Shown here: piece by piece, positions 1 through 8,460 of the stretch
Numbering within the stretch: the stretch's first letter is position 1
How the letters are laid out: each line of letters starts with the position of its first letter
From: Chlamydiales bacterium
GTDB lineage: Bacteria > Chlamydiota > Chlamydiia > Chlamydiales > JAJFMA01
Assembly (NCBI GenBank): GCA_030679955.1
Contig: JAUXSF010000036.1
Location: forward strand, 62,001-126,000
Direction: 5' to 3'
Length of the DNA: 64,000 nt
Notes under the pieces: model-generated
Database searches by the model: none
What the model was told of the DNA's origin: nothing
What the model saw: the letters and a program-made list of their open reading frames with translations, nothing else
Translations under genes and position numbers: made by a program

Positions 1-216
1 TATGTTGGAGTGACAATGTCTGCCAACGAAATCAAAGAAGCGGCACCGCGCTGCTATTGTCCCGAGTCTCCACAATATGTTGACGGAGCAATGTATCAGA
101 GAGGACAGGCCAATAGTTGGAAGTTCTTCTTTACATATGAACACAAAGAACTATTCAAGCAGATCTTTGGAGCTGAGCTAATCCAACTGGGCTACGAACA
201 AGATTACGCTTGGTAG
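1..216 (+). CDS. Sulfotransferase-like protein, C-terminal end (5' end outside window)
   Basis: The frame is open from the first base to a TAG at 214-216, so only about 71 residues of a longer gene are visible. A GTG at 10 and an ATG at 16 lie inside it, but neither has a convincing ribosome site. The tail, with W-K-F-F-F-T-Y-E and ending G-A-E-L-I-Q-L-G-Y-E-Q-D-Y-A-W, resembles the last helix of P-loop sulfotransferases, which usually ends in L-I-x-L-G-Y-x-x-D-x-x-W. The PAPS-binding loops would be upstream and cannot be checked. A standalone 68-residue protein is possible but less likely. Confidence 0.45.
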   Translation, partial: YVGVTMSANEIKEAAPRCYCPESPQYVDGAMYQRGQANSWKFFFTYEHKELFKQIFGAELIQLGYEQDYAW

Positions 217-506
217 AGCATATTTCAGCCAGGCTGCCAGCCCTTATACCCTCCAATTCAACTAAGTTCCAGGCATGGATCTTTACTAGGCATAATCTTT
301 GGATCCATCATTCGTGTCTTTCTCTTCCAAAATAAGATGACGTATCATTTTATGATTCCGCATCAAGCTTTGTCACACCAAAATTTGCTTTGGATGTGAT
401 GAAGACTAAGCAGCCAAATGAAACGAAAATGCTAGCAGCTAGGTTGTCAGAATGTGCATGATAATGTAAAAAAATCTATAGAGAGAAAAAAGCATAAGGT
501 TTTCAA

Positions 507-926
507 ATGTCAATATGGGAAGAATTCAGAGCATTTGCCATTAAAGGTAACGCTATAGATTTGGCTATTGGTGTCATCATAGGGGCTGCATTTGGCAAGA
601 TTGTGAGCACCTTAGTTAGTGATATTATTATGCCTCCCATAGGTCTATTAATCGGGGGCGTAGACTTCAGTAATTTGGAGCTATCGCTCAAACCCGCGAC
701 TTCAACAATGCCTGCTGTAGTGATTAAGTATGGAGTCTTCATCAATACATTGGTCGATTTCACAATTGTGGCAGCGGTGATCTTTCTTACTGTTAAAGGG
801 CTAAACGCTCTAAAACAATCGCAACCTACAGAACAGCCAAAAGTGAGAGACTGCCCCGAATGCCTTATGGAAATTCCTCGCCAAGCAAAACGATGTGGAC
901 ACTGTGGCATCGCCATCAAAGATTGA
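507..926 (+). CDS. mscL: Large-conductance mechanosensitive channel MscL with C-terminal zinc ribbon
   Basis: MscL is a homopentameric inner-membrane channel that opens under membrane tension to release solutes during hypo-osmotic shock. This 139-residue protein has the family N-terminus ([11 protein letters not shown], then [14 protein letters not shown]), the first transmembrane helix at about residues 15-45 and the second at about 70-100. Residues about 115-137 form a Cys4 zinc ribbon, C-P-E-C then C-G-H-C, replacing the usual charged C-terminal helix. Similar ribbons occur in some other bacterial MscL proteins. An AAGG lies nine bases before the ATG. The next gene is 225 bases away, so it probably stands alone. 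Confidence 0.93.
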   Translation: MSIWEEFRAFAIKGNAIDLAIGVIIGAAFGKIVSTLVSDIIMPPIGLLIGGVDFSNLELSLKPATSTMPAVVIKYGVFINTLVDFTIVAAVIFLTVKGLNALKQSQPTEQPKVRDCPECLMEIPRQAKRCGHCGIAIKD

Positions 927-1151
927 TCAAGTCGTTCGATCAAAACAACCACAAGCTGTCGGGTGATTTTTTGTTCATAGCCTATCCTAAAGTCGGAGTC
1001 AAATCCCAATTGGACTACGAAAAATAACGTTTGTTAGACCATCGTACCTCTCTCCTGTTAGTGCGAGGAATCTTAGGGGCTTGAATGTTTCTTTTGAAAA
1101 GACTTAATATGTAACGATCAAAAAAGACGCCTAAATACTGCAGAGAGTGAT

Positions 1152-1859
1152 ATGAAATCCTATGTAACCTTCATAATGGTTTGTTTTCTGTCTGCGCTGA
1201 TAGCAGAAGAACATGAAACCGCACAAAACACGTCTGAGATCTACTGGGATACTCCTTACTACCTCGCTAAACTTAATCCAGAAAATCAACAGTATGTCTA
1301 TCATCGCCGTCCCAGCAATTTTATTGGAAACTGGATTCTACCTTTAAACATGATGCCTCAGATGGAAGAGTTTTCGGACATATATGAGAAGGCTATTTCC
1401 AAATATGACCACCGAAAGCAACTGCTGTCTCGCGTAATTCCAACCTTAAACTGTGTATGGAATGATGTGATATTTTTAAGTCCATTACATCCACATCATC
1501 ACTTTAAGGAATATAGCGAGATTGGATTTATACCAAAACACGTGCAGTTCTTTAAAATACCTGTGGAGGTACTTGCGGAAAAGAGAACCACGGTATGGAA
1601 ATGGTTACCCTATCCTGGACGTGATCCCATCCACCAGACTCTCGACTCCTACTGTGACTTGAACCTGTCGACGTTTCAAGAAATGGAGGAGCTGCCTGAA
1701 ATAACAAAAGCTTGGTATCGGGAACAGTTTACCCCTGAGAGTCCGGAAAAATACCCTAAATACAATTGGTACCGTATTCCCCATATTCTCTGCCAAGATC
1801 CCATAGATATCCGCGACGAACGTATCACTATAATCAATTGGGAAGATATCGACGACTAA
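1152..1859 (+). CDS. Exported protein of unknown function
   Basis: I do not recognise this 235-residue protein. It begins with a Sec-type signal peptide: M-K-S-Y, a hydrophobic stretch to about residue 17, then a probable cleavage site before E-E-H-E-T-A. The mature part is polar, rich in Tyr, Trp, Pro and His (for example H-P-H-H-H at about residue 115) and has no further membrane segment. It contains two cysteines in the middle region (C-V-W-N, Y-C-D-L) and one near the end. The ATG follows AGAG at normal spacing. It is followed by a hairpin and has no operon partner. A periplasmic or secreted protein is the most that can be inferred. Confidence 0.7.
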   Translation: MKSYVTFIMVCFLSALIAEEHETAQNTSEIYWDTPYYLAKLNPENQQYVYHRRPSNFIGNWILPLNMMPQMEEFSDIYEKAISKYDHRKQLLSRVIPTLNCVWNDVIFLSPLHPHHHFKEYSEIGFIPKHVQFFKIPVEVLAEKRTTVWKWLPYPGRDPIHQTLDSYCDLNLSTFQEMEELPEITKAWYREQFTPESPEKYPKYNWYRIPHILCQDPIDIRDERITIINWEDIDD

Positions 1860-1869
1860 CCTAGATACA

Positions 1870-1895
1870 TGGACTGAGGCTACCACCTCAGTCCA
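1870..1895 (+). terminator. Hairpin after the exported unknown protein
   Basis: A perfect 10-bp stem (TGGACTGAGG / CCTCAGTCCA) with a 6-base loop begins 11 bases after the stop codon at 1857-1859. No T-run follows, so it may be a weak or Rho-assisted terminator or an mRNA-end protector. Confidence 0.5.
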
Positions 1896-2093
1896 CTGAT
1901 ATCCACTGTGTGATACTAGCGCCTTGGCCTTGCTCTCCTAGGGAATTGATCGCGATGACTGTGTAGGTCACCGGTTTGTTGCTTCACTCGAACAACTTTG
2001 AGCATGATCTTAAGGCCGTTATAACTATAAATCTACTGGATTCCGTCAGATTTTTGGAAACTGGGAGGGCATACGCCACCCCTGCCATTCAAC

Positions 2094-3311
2094 CTACTTC
2101 CACATATCGGTTTTTAGGGAGTCACCTTTTTCTACACAGGAATAGAATAAGGTCACACCTTTCCGTCTGATCACCATAATATGGGGGCGGTTCGCAATAA
2201 ATGAGAGGTATTTTTATTTGCTGAACCCGCAGCCTCCATCCTGCACTGGCATAATGGTAACCGCAGCCGCTTTGCTACCCTTCAGGTTATTTTCGAAATA
2301 GATGTTCTGTTGTAGCGTAACAACAAGAGCAGTGCCATCGAGCATGTGGGTCGCAGAGGAGTCAACCTGAGCGACATTAACGGAAAATATATCCTTAAAC
2401 GCTTCTGGAAGATCCTTATGTTCGGATCTAATAGTCGCAGAAGGTAGCCTTATGGTTAACTCCTGTTCTTGTTCTAATGAACGTGCTTGCAAAGCAAAAC
2501 TAGCAATTTCGTCCGAATTCAATATTTTTTGAAACTGTCTAAAGTTCACATCTTGGTTTGGAAGAAAAATAAGCTGTTCCATATCCGTTCCTTTGTAAGG
2601 AAGTTGGATCATTTTAAAACCGCTTGTGGCCCAATCTTCAGCGGTTTCATAGTAGCGAATTGGCGCAGGTGTTGGTTTATTATCCACCTTATCTCAGTAA
2701 GATAAATGAAATTTATCCTCTCCATGACGTACTTCTTTCAGCATGCTACTTACTTTGATCTTTTCACCAGAGGGCGGGCAGTAATCAGATTCCCCACCCC
2801 ATTTCCTCATTGCTTGAAAAGGATATTCCCATTTCGCATCCATATATATGCTGTTAAGCAACGCCAAACGCGTTAATGGTGCTACCTGGATATCGATTAA
2901 ATCATGGGTTAACTGTGATCTTCTTTGTGAGCTTTTGGGCAAGCTCTGGAGCATCTGCCGTAATCTCTAGATGAGATAGGCGCTCAAAAAGCTTGGTGAT
3001 TTTCGATTTAAATAGAGCACATCCGGTGAACTTTTACCAAAGGCTTGCTGAAGCTCTAGGATTGCAGCAATCTCAGAATCAGATCTCTCCACTAGTTCAT
3101 TGGCAATATGTTGAACCCTCCAAAGAAAGTCCTCTGTAGATATTCCGTCCAGCCCCAAACCATGTAGGAGATCTTCGCGCGCCTGTTTAAGGGCGAAAGG
3201 TAACCACATGCCAAGAACAATAAAGGCGCTAACGCCTGAATATGAAAAATCAGAACACAGCTTCCCGAGGCTATCTTTGAAATTTTCCGAGAGATCGCGT
3301 TTTGCTCCCAC
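2094..3311 (-). pseudogene. Serpin pseudogene with three in-frame stop codons
   Basis: Four segments in one reading frame together give a nearly full-length serpin (serine protease inhibitor family, usually 370-400 residues). They contain the helix near the N-terminus (V-L-G-M-W-L-P-F-A-L), the shutter region (L-A-L-L-N-S-I-Y-M-D-A-K-W), strand s4C/s3C (M-I-Q-L-P-Y-K-G) and the C-terminal F-I-A-N-R-P-H-I-M-V-I. The frame is broken by TAG at 2967-2969, TGA at 2694-2696 and TAA at 2214-2216, and ends at TAG 2094-2096. The TAA falls just before the C-terminal strand, so a full inhibitor cannot be made without readthrough. The original start and signal peptide are missing: upstream sequence is methyltransferase-like. 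Confidence 0.82.
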
Positions 3312-3894
3312 AGCTCATAACGGAAGAGCACCGATTCCACTCGTGATATGGCATTGAAACGCGACAAATTGACGAACGATTTTTTATCCATAGGGCTTTT
3401 CAATCCAGCTACCCCTCCAAACTTCTTGAGGTTCACGAATAGCCTTCGGAGTGTCGATTTTAAAGACGAATTTACCACCCGGATTTAAGCCATTCAAAAC
3501 GAACTTGAGGGCCTTTACTATCTCATGAGCAATGATCAGACGGCAAAACGAACCGCTGGGGCTATAAATTAAACCATAGGTTTGCCTTAGAGAAATGGTC
3601 TCGAGGTAGCCTCTAGTGCGAACAAGAAAGGCTCCGTTCGAGGCATTTCCAACGGCACCTATCGAGTATATAAAGTGAACAGTCAAAACCAGTGACAGCA
3701 TATCCACGCTCCAAAAGAAGGATGAGAAAGCGCGCAGTTACGCACATTGGTTCGAGAATTGGGCCATTAGCCTCCTCCGCAAAGCGTAAATAGCATTGCA
3801 AAGCGTCAGCCGGCACCTCAGAGCGCTCCAGGTCATAGCAGTCTGTGCAAAGAGCACTATAAGATGCTGCTTTTCTATTCATAAAATGGTCCAA
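3290..3894 (-). pseudogene. Class I SAM-dependent methyltransferase pseudogene
   Basis: Pieces in different frames match one methyltransferase. Residues from 3894 to about 3650 give I-L-E-P-M-C-V-T-A-R-F, a damaged motif I (E-P-x-C-G-T-G-R-F), followed by L-L-E-R-G-Y-A-V-T-G-F-D. A second frame (to about 3384) gives L-I-Y-S-P-S-G-S-F-C and L-N-P-G-G-K-F-V-F. A third, ending near 3300, gives S-R-V-E-S-V-L-F-R-Y-E-L-W-E-Q, typical of the family's C-terminal part. At least two frameshifts and loss of the SAM-binding glycines mean it is dead. Its 3' end runs directly into serpin sequence near 3300, marking a rearrangement junction. Confidence 0.7.
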
Positions 3895-3900
3895 GGAAAT

Positions 3901-3973
3901 TGCCTAAAGCCAGAATCGAACTGACGACCTTCGCATTACGAATGCGCTGCTCTACCAACTGAGCTATTTAGGC
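3901..3973 (-). tRNA. tRNA-Thr (anticodon CGT)
   Basis: The minus strand folds as a 73-base tRNA: acceptor GCCTAAA / TTTAGGC with discriminator A, D-arm GCTC-AGTTGGTA-GAGC, anticodon loop TTCGTAA giving CGT (reads ACG, Thr), and T-arm GTCAG-TTCGATT-CTGGC. The outermost anticodon-stem pair is a G-A mismatch, tolerable in bacteria. It lies between the methyltransferase pseudogene and the FMN reductase, at the edge of a decaying accessory region. Confidence 0.93.
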
Positions 3974-4025
3974 GTGGTGTCAAATTAATACTACAATGAG
4001 CATTTTTTTTAACCAAACCACAAAT

Positions 4026-4040
4026 GTAAAGCCGCTTTAC
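4026..4040. repeat. GTAAAGC-C-GCTTTAC palindrome, copy 1
   Basis: A 15-base odd palindrome 11 bases beyond the stop of the FMN reductase gene on the minus strand. The same motif recurs at 8976, 16045 and 34119, each time outside or at the very end of genes. It could be a terminator stem, although no T-run follows, or a protein-binding site. Confidence 0.7.
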
Positions 4041-4051
4041 GTCGGTCATCC

Positions 4052-4663
4052 TCAGCGTTCATTAATTGCAGTACGGATTAGCTGTTCAAGCTCTCTTCTT
4101 ACTTTTTCATCTTTTAAGCGCCCTTGTTCATCAAATGCATTGTAAGCACCTGGAACAACGACTTGCTGAGGGAGAACTGTCCCGCCAATGTTTTCTATAA
4201 TAGCTCGTAAATGCACTAGTCCTCGAGCTCCTCCACCAGGTCCCGGAGCTGCACTCATAATAACGAATTTCTTCCCCTTAAAGGCCTCTCGAGACCCACC
4301 ACCGTTTTCACCCCTGGATGCCCAGTCTATGGTGTTTTTTAACACAGCTGAAAGAGAACCATTATACTCGGGGGAGGCAATCAGAATGACATCGCTGTTT
4401 ATCATCAGCTGTCGAAATTGCTTAGCCTTTATGGGCATCCCTTGACTAGTTTCGAGATCTTCATCGTAAAAAGGGATCGGATAGTCCCTTAGGTCGACAA
4501 CTTCAACCTTAGCGTGTAGTTGACGTGCTATCTTAGCTGCTTCAACAACCAGTTTTTTATTTACTGAGTCTTCTCGAGTACTTCCAGCGAAGGCCAGTAC
4601 CTTTATTTCGGCATTTAGAGTTGCTGAAAAGGCAACACAGAAAACGATCATCCACTTCCACAT
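4052..4663 (-). CDS. NAD(P)H-dependent FMN reductase-like flavoprotein with signal peptide
   Basis: This 203-residue protein belongs to the flavodoxin-fold NADPH-dependent FMN/quinone reductase family (ArsH/YieF type). It has the FMN phosphate loop A-G-S-T-R-E-D-S-V-N at about residues 26-35 and the P-E-Y-N-G-S motif at about 97-102. Members transfer electrons from NAD(P)H through FMN to flavins, quinones or chromate. Unusually, it starts with a secretion signal (M-W-K-W-M-I-V-F-C-V-A-F-S-A-T-L-N-A, probable cleavage before E-I-K), while family members are normally cytosolic. The start is set by GGAG seven bases before the ATG. It lies 25 bases downstream of the glucose-6-phosphate dehydrogenase gene and is probably co-transcribed. 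Confidence 0.88.
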   Translation of the reverse strand: MWKWMIVFCVAFSATLNAEIKVLAFAGSTREDSVNKKLVVEAAKIARQLHAKVEVVDLRDYPIPFYDEDLETSQGMPIKAKQFRQLMINSDVILIASPEYNGSLSAVLKNTIDWASRGENGGGSREAFKGKKFVIMSAAPGPGGGARGLVHLRAIIENIGGTVLPQQVVVPGAYNAFDEQGRLKDEKVRRELEQLIRTAINER

Positions 4664-4688
4664 ATAGTCTCCAAGTAATATGACTAAT

Positions 4689-6269
4689 CTAATTCTCTAA
4701 CATCTGCCATTGATGTCCATTCTCATTTAGCATCTGATCGGCGGCAGATGGCCCCCAAGTTCCAGCATCATAAACAGGAACTTTTTCATGAGCATGCGCC
4801 TTCCAGTAATTTAGAACTGGAGTGAGCAATCGCCATACCGCTAGCTGTTCTTCTCCTTGGACATACAGGCTATCATCGCCTCTGATGCAATCATAGAACA
4901 GCTTTTCGTAGGCCTCCGGGGAACGCTTGTCAAAATACGAATCAGGATTGTAGCCAAAGATAACAGGTTCTAGGCTTTTATCAAGCGAAGGTACTTTTGA
5001 TACGGTTTTGAAAAAGATGCCAGCGTTGGGTTGAATGCGAATAAAGAGGACATTGGAAGCCGCGTGATCAATTGATGGATTGCGATTCTTAAACGTAATG
5101 GCTATTTCTGTTGTCTGTTTTGGTAGACGCTTTCCTCCACGTATATAAAAAGGAACTCCTTCCCAACGAGGGTTATCGATGAATATTTTTGCCGCGATAA
5201 AAGTTTCGGATGAGGAGTCTTCAGAAACCCCTTTTTCTTGTTTATATCCAGGCACACTTAATCCACGTATGGTTCCTGGGCCATATTGTCCACGAATCAC
5301 ATGATTGTTCATTTCGTCTACAGAAAAAGGACGGATGGCATTTAAAAGCTTCGTTTTTTCTTGGTGAATATCAATAGAATTAAGGGTGGAGGGAGGCTCC
5401 ATAGCGACAATTGCCAGTAGCTGCATCAAATGATTTTGGAAAACATCACGTAACGAACCTGTCTCCTCCCAAAAGTTAGCTCGACTGCCAATCCCAATAT
5501 CTTCCCCAAGTGTGATTTGAACATTATCAATGTATTCGCTGTTCCAAAAGGGCTCGAAAAGCGCGCTTTCAAACCTTAATGTGAATAGATTTTGGACTCC
5601 TTCCTTACCAAGATAATGGTCCATACGATACACCTGACTTTCGTCAAGATATCTAGAGATATCTTTTTGCAAATCGATTGCAGAAGCTAAGTCGACTCCA
5701 AAGGGCTTTTCAATAATTACCTTTGACCATTTTGCGTGGGGACTATTTGAATCGTAAAGAAGACCATGTTCGGATAATTTTTTTATAATGGTAGAGAAGT
5801 AGCTTGGTTGAGTAGCCAAATAGTAAAGACGATTGCCTTGTGTGCCAAATTCTAGATCGATCTTGGACAAGAGTTGCTGCAGATTTTCATAACCTTCATC
5901 TTGGTCAAAGCTCGACTGATGATAAAATATTCTGTTCTCAAACTGATTCCATAAATCCGTATCTTTAGCTGTTCCAGCGTATTGTTCAATTGCTTCGCAC
6001 ATTTGTTTTCGAAACACGCTGTCAGTATAGTCTCGCCGGGCAAAACCGACTACTGCTGTATGCCTTGAGAGATTACCTTCGTTAGACAAATTGTAAATAG
6101 CAGGAAGCAATTTACGCGCAGTCAAGTCTCCAGTGGCTCCAAAAACAACAATAACGCAGGGATCTGAAGCAGAAGGGGAAGGAGAAGATGCGTCTAACTC
6201 ATTCGAGAGGAAACAAATAACACATAGTAAAATCAGTGATTTTATTTTAAACATTTTCATATTATACAT
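4689..6269 (-). CDS. zwf: Glucose-6-phosphate 1-dehydrogenase with N-terminal signal peptide
   Basis: The enzyme oxidises glucose-6-phosphate to 6-phosphogluconolactone with reduction of NADP+. The NADP-binding loop G-A-T-G-D-L-T-A-R-K is at about residues 45-54, I-E-K-P-F-G near 190, and the substrate site M-D-H-Y-L-G-K-E near 217, so catalytic residues are intact. At 526 residues it is slightly longer than typical, the excess being a 27-residue N-terminus with Lys-rich start and a hydrophobic core (I-K-S-L-I-L-L-C-V-I-C-F-L), then S-N-E-L-D-A. There is no twin-arginine. Three ATGs lie within the first six codons and none has a strong ribosome site. No 6-phosphogluconolactonase or gnd is nearby. 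Export is inferred from the signal only. Confidence 0.92.
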   Translation of the reverse strand: MYNMKMFKIKSLILLCVICFLSNELDASSPSPSASDPCVIVVFGATGDLTARKLLPAIYNLSNEGNLSRHTAVVGFARRDYTDSVFRKQMCEAIEQYAGTAKDTDLWNQFENRIFYHQSSFDQDEGYENLQQLLSKIDLEFGTQGNRLYYLATQPSYFSTIIKKLSEHGLLYDSNSPHAKWSKVIIEKPFGVDLASAIDLQKDISRYLDESQVYRMDHYLGKEGVQNLFTLRFESALFEPFWNSEYIDNVQITLGEDIGIGSRANFWEETGSLRDVFQNHLMQLLAIVAMEPPSTLNSIDIHQEKTKLLNAIRPFSVDEMNNHVIRGQYGPGTIRGLSVPGYKQEKGVSEDSSSETFIAAKIFIDNPRWEGVPFYIRGGKRLPKQTTEIAITFKNRNPSIDHAASNVLFIRIQPNAGIFFKTVSKVPSLDKSLEPVIFGYNPDSYFDKRSPEAYEKLFYDCIRGDDSLYVQGEEQLAVWRLLTPVLNYWKAHAHEKVPVYDAGTWGPSAADQMLNENGHQWQMLEN

Positions 6270-6356
6270 TCTGATAGATAATCTATTTAAAGTAAAACAA
6301 CCATTTTACAATCAAACTACTATAAATACAAGCAGAGAACTCTTTGACTTCAGTGA

Positions 6357-7223
6357 CTAATCATGCAAGTCAGAGTCTTTTTTTGCGTTTGTCACTACCA
6401 AGGGGTCTGGATAGGGTTCTAGTGTAGAGCCGTCATACAAACGTAAGGAACACTGTTTGTCACCTTGTCGCACCTCAGTAATGACAGCAGTCATTCCTTT
6501 TACACTTTGCTCTACGGTCAAAGGCGCATTAGAATTTGGTCCTGACATATCTGTCTTCACTAATCCTGGCGATATTGGAAAGGCACAAGGACGGGTACGA
6601 TAGTCTCCTTTCATTTCTTCAACCCAGAGCCTTGCCAGTTCTATATTCCAATCTTGTATCAACATGTTGCCAGCGGCTTTGCTCGCTCTATAGTGATGTG
6701 TACGCCCTGTTATATTACTGCCGTGATGACTTAAAGTTGAGGTGATATAGACAGCACAGCTGTGAGGTTTCAAAAGCTTCAAATACAAGGCTCGCATGAT
6801 GTTGTCGGGGGCATAAGCATTAACTTCCATTAGCTCACGAGCTTCTTGAGCGGTATTCTGAGGAGGGTGACTCCTTGGAGCTCCCCGCACAATCCCAGCA
6901 TTTAACACTAGAATATCGACGCCTTCTGTCACATTAGTGGCAAAGTGGGTAATTGCCTCCTCATCTGTAACATCCAGCTGATATATACGGATTCTATCAG
7001 GATACCGTTCTTCTAAAGCAAGCAGTTCACTTACTCTTTCTGGATCACGATAGGTTGCGATCACGGAATATTCTGGCCTAGACAAATAATACTGAACAAA
7101 GCCCAGGCCTATACCACGATTGCCACCAATAACAACCACAGTCTCTGCGAAAAGTGGCTCAACGTCGCTCAGGAAGAAAGAGGCGGTCATCAACGAACCC
7201 AACAATAGTTTCTGCAACATCAT
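6357..7223 (-). CDS. Short-chain dehydrogenase/reductase with signal peptide
   Basis: This is a classical SDR: cofactor loop G-G-N-R-G-I-G-L-G, L-D-V-T-D, L-N-A-G-I, the active-site Ser in T-S-T-L-S, and Y-R-A-S-K supplying Tyr and Lys. The order resembles the sniffer/C-factor type of NADP-dependent carbonyl reductases; the substrate is unknown. The frame stays open to 7265, but I prefer the ATG at 7223 because AGGA sits six bases upstream of it. That start gives a clean signal peptide (M-M-L-Q-K-L-L-L-G-S-L-M-T-A-S-F-F-L..., probable cleavage after L-F-A, about residue 27). It is the first gene of the minus-strand run SDR, zwf, FMN reductase (87- and 25-base gaps). Confidence 0.86.
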   Translation of the reverse strand: MMLQKLLLGSLMTASFFLSDVEPLFAETVVVIGGNRGIGLGFVQYYLSRPEYSVIATYRDPERVSELLALEERYPDRIRIYQLDVTDEEAITHFATNVTEGVDILVLNAGIVRGAPRSHPPQNTAQEARELMEVNAYAPDNIMRALYLKLLKPHSCAVYITSTLSHHGSNITGRTHHYRASKAAGNMLIQDWNIELARLWVEEMKGDYRTRPCAFPISPGLVKTDMSGPNSNAPLTVEQSVKGMTAVITEVRQGDKQCSLRLYDGSTLEPYPDPLVVTNAKKDSDLHD

Positions 7224-7338
7224 AGTAAATCCTACACTCGGAATTAGCGCGAAATGGTAGGGCATTGATGTCTAAAAAGCCATTGGCTTCTAAAGAATTT
7301 GGTTAAAATGACTAGCAAGGAATTCGATGAAAATGCAA

Positions 7339-7357
7339 CCCAGGGCGTAGCCCTGGG
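7339..7357 (-). terminator. CCCAGGGC hairpin between ytxH-like gene and SDR gene
   Basis: Perfect 8-bp stem CCCAGGGC / GCCCTGGG around a 3-base loop, 48 bases downstream of the YtxH-like stop on the minus strand, followed by TTGCATTTTC. It probably separates the envelope operon from the redox genes. The same CCCAGGG...CCCTGGG arms recur at 52591-52628. Confidence 0.6.
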
Positions 7358-7404
7358 TAGTTCTAATCAAAGCCCTTTCAGGCTTAGAGTATATTTCATC
7401 AAGA

Positions 7405-7719
7405 TTAAGACTTGATTGCGTTAGATACTTTTTCTCCGGTGCGCTCAGCAGCGTCTGCTACTTCTGAAGCACCTTTTTTTACTTTTTTTCCTACCTTCTC
7501 ACCAAACTCTTCAGCTTGGGAGGCGGCATCTTCAACACCTTCTTCTAATTCACCGAAGGCGTCCTTTACTGAATCTTCCACATCGTCATAAAGTTCTTTA
7601 ATCTGATGTTGGATCTGCTTTCCTTTTTTGGTAGTGCATAGCAGGGCTGTGACAAGTGCAACTGCACCGCCAGTTAATGCTCCCCAGAAAAAGTCTGATT
7701 GTCTGCAATTATCGTTCAT
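7405..7719 (-). CDS. YtxH-like small membrane protein
   Basis: The 104-residue product has one N-terminal membrane segment (W-G-A-L-T-G-G-A-V-A-L-V-T-A-L-L) followed by T-K-K-G-K, the pattern of YtxH/DUF1269-type proteins. The rest is a long, highly charged amphipathic helix with repeating E-x-x-x-K and A-S/A-x spacing, likely a coiled coil. YtxH proteins are linked to general stress in Bacillus, but their function is unknown. It is the last gene of a three-gene minus-strand operon (spacing 4 bases from the middle gene). Confidence 0.75.
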   Translation of the reverse strand: MNDNCRQSDFFWGALTGGAVALVTALLCTTKKGKQIQHQIKELYDDVEDSVKDAFGELEEGVEDAASQAEEFGEKVGKKVKKGASEVADAAERTGEKVSNAIKS

Positions 7720-7723
7720 ATTT

Positions 7724-8008
7724 TTATCCTTTATTTTGTGATTTCCAAAGTTCGATTCCAGTATTTATCCAATCGGATAAACTATTAAAAACAGCTGCAC
7801 TATTTGGCAGCTTCTGCTCGATAGTCCCCATAACTTCCCTAGGATTTTTGCTTTGCAGCGTTTCACCCAGTTCAGAAACTGTTCTACCAATTTTATTCAC
7901 GGCAGGTGGACTATGAGTACGCATACAGTATCCAATGCCCACCCCAATAATCCCACCTAGCAATAGGCTCAAAGCTATTTTTCTTGTTTCTCTGCTGTCG
8001 CTCTTCAT
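7724..8008 (-). CDS. Small single-pass membrane protein, unknown
   Basis: The 94-residue protein has a basic N-terminus (M-K-S-D-S-R-E-T-R-K), one Gly-rich membrane helix (A-L-S-L-L-L-G-G-I-I-G-V-G-I-G-Y) and a soluble amphipathic tail. I do not recognise a named family. Its start overlaps the upstream gene's end by 4 bases (ATGA), so it is translationally coupled, and the YtxH-like gene follows after 4 bases. The three probably act together at the inner membrane. Confidence 0.7.
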   Translation of the reverse strand: MKSDSRETRKIALSLLLGGIIGVGIGYCMRTHSPPAVNKIGRTVSELGETLQSKNPREVMGTIEQKLPNSAAVFNSLSDWINTGIELWKSQNKG

Positions 8009-8454
8009 TTTTTAATGAACTCCTTTGTCGTCTTAAATAGAACAACACTAGACACCAACCATTTCAAAATTTTCGGAATGGCCGGGGACTTGGAATTTCT
8101 AAGTTCAAGAGACGTCTGCTGTTCAGACGAAGAAGTCCCTTTGAACTGGGAGCTCAAGAAATCAACCGGATGAAAAAGAAAATTCAAGGAATTCACTTTA
8201 TCATTCACGCCAGCTGATAGAGAATTTAAATTACCGAGTAATTCCGTTGTATTTTTAGAAACTGTATGCGCGTCGTACTGCAAAAAGTTCTCCATCTTAG
8301 CAAGAACGCCGCATCCTTCACTCGTAAATTTGTGAATGTCAACTTGCAGCGCTTTAACTTTTTTTGCTAACTTAATGAATAGTATAATCATCGAAAGAGT
8401 AAACAGAACTAGTGTAGCAGCAATAATAATTAAACATACCTCAGATATCGTCAT
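8005..8454 (-). CDS. DUF948-like membrane protein
   Basis: The 149-residue product starts with a strong membrane helix (V-C-L-I-I-I-A-A-T-L-V-L-F-T-L-S-M-I-I-L-F) followed by a helical region rich in Leu, Asn and Ser. Proteins of the DUF948 type have this build and often neighbour YtxH-like genes, as here. It is the first gene of the three-gene operon; its promoter should lie in 8455-8530, which is AT-rich. The function is not known. Confidence 0.68.
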   Translation of the reverse strand: MTISEVCLIIIAATLVLFTLSMIILFIKLAKKVKALQVDIHKFTSEGCGVLAKMENFLQYDAHTVSKNTTELLGNLNSLSAGVNDKVNSLNFLFHPVDFLSSQFKGTSSSEQQTSLELRNSKSPAIPKILKWLVSSVVLFKTTKEFIKK

Positions 8455-8460
8455 AAGTCC

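Noticed and set aside
4052-7265. Tat export of the three redox enzymes
   Set aside because: No twin-arginine motif in any of the three signals, although tatAC is in the window; Sec export is the simpler reading.
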